Of a stretch of 64,000 nucleotides of DNA, positions 63,546 through 64,000 are shown one piece after another. The stretch lies in assembly GCA_019321725.1 (NCBI GenBank), contig CM033119.1:15574694-15638693 (forward strand), read 5' to 3'. Under the pieces are notes generated by a model. The model made no database searches and was not told the origin of the DNA. It saw only the letters and a list, made by a program, of their open reading frames with translations. The stretch is from Paulownia fortunei. Lineage: Eukaryota > Streptophyta > Magnoliopsida > Lamiales > Paulowniaceae. Each line of letters opens with the position of its first letter. Within the stretch, counting starts at the first letter, position 1. Both the position numbers and the translations under genes were made by a program.

Positions 63546-64000
63546 CTGCAAAATTGATGTCAGAACACAAAAAAATGTAGCTCATTAACAAAACAAAATA
63601 TGTGTTCAACCATTTTAGGATCAAATATAATGAAGTTGTGATTTGATAACTAATTGTCGAGAATTAATAGAATGACCAGAACCAATTAATACCACAGGCA
63701 CATGCGACCAGTCATCAATCTATATAGAAATATAAACAAAACAAAAAGAAATTAAATAAATATCATATATAATGCCTTTTCTAAAAGAGAAACATGTTGC
63801 TCCAAGTTTTTTATGATTCTTTCCCTAAAAGACAATAAAGAACAAAAACCATAAAGAAGAAAAAGAAGAAGAAGCTAGCAGATTTCCCACCTAAAGAAGA
63901 ATATGCAGCAGACTCATAAAGTAGATAGGAGAAATTGACATACTAGTCGACAAAGATTCAAATCCATCTAATCAATCTCACAGTCATCCTCATTTTCATC
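63546..64000. other. Upstream flank or intron of the kinase fragment
   Basis: AT-rich DNA without recognisable exons. If the kinase gene continues, its earlier exons lie to the right of the window. Confidence 0.35.

Overview
This is nuclear DNA from a flowering plant, most likely a dicot. The genome is AT-rich and gene-poor, with spliced genes that use GT-AG introns, plant-specific gene families and dense layers of plant transposable elements. I could not fix the species. The style of the genes and transposons would fit an asterid, but that is only an impression.

Two host genes look intact, both on the minus strand. The first (10165-12882) is a cellulose synthase-like C (CSLC) glucan synthase with five exons and 698 residues, the Golgi enzyme family that makes the beta-1,4-glucan backbone of xyloglucan. 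The second (38609-42848) is an AVT6-type amino acid transporter with five exons and 449 residues. Nothing suggests they work together; about 26 kb of repeats separates them. A broken receptor-kinase C-terminus lies at 63180-63545.

The rest is mainly transposon debris. (a) 1-6.2 kb: the tail of a Mutator-like element, then a solo LTR with a perfect 5-bp target duplication, then a diverged copy of the same LTR facing the other way. (b) 6.7-7.1 kb: a small CACTA element with a 3-bp target duplication. (c) 14-29.5 kb: an AT-rich, gene-free stretch with several MITE-like units, tandem duplications and microsatellites, and one GC-rich island near 23.1 kb. (d) 29.5-37.7 kb: a decayed Ty3/gypsy element on the minus strand (gag, protease, reverse transcriptase and RNase H still recognisable). 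Its upstream LTR is split by a 1504-bp Mutator-like element with a 9-bp target duplication. (e) 44.9-51.5 kb: four more copies of the LTR family from region (a), two of them forming an inverted repeat with arms of about 860 bp. (f) 52-53.7 kb: a second gypsy fragment. (g) 55.3-62 kb: a hAT-like element beside a plus-strand gypsy gag fragment, which is cut by a CACTA element carrying a degenerate En/Spm-type gene.

I found no rRNA or tRNA genes, no CRISPR array and no clear novel biochemical system. The most unusual structures are the opposed LTR pairs, the nested insertions and the G-rich core shared by the two Mutator-like copies.
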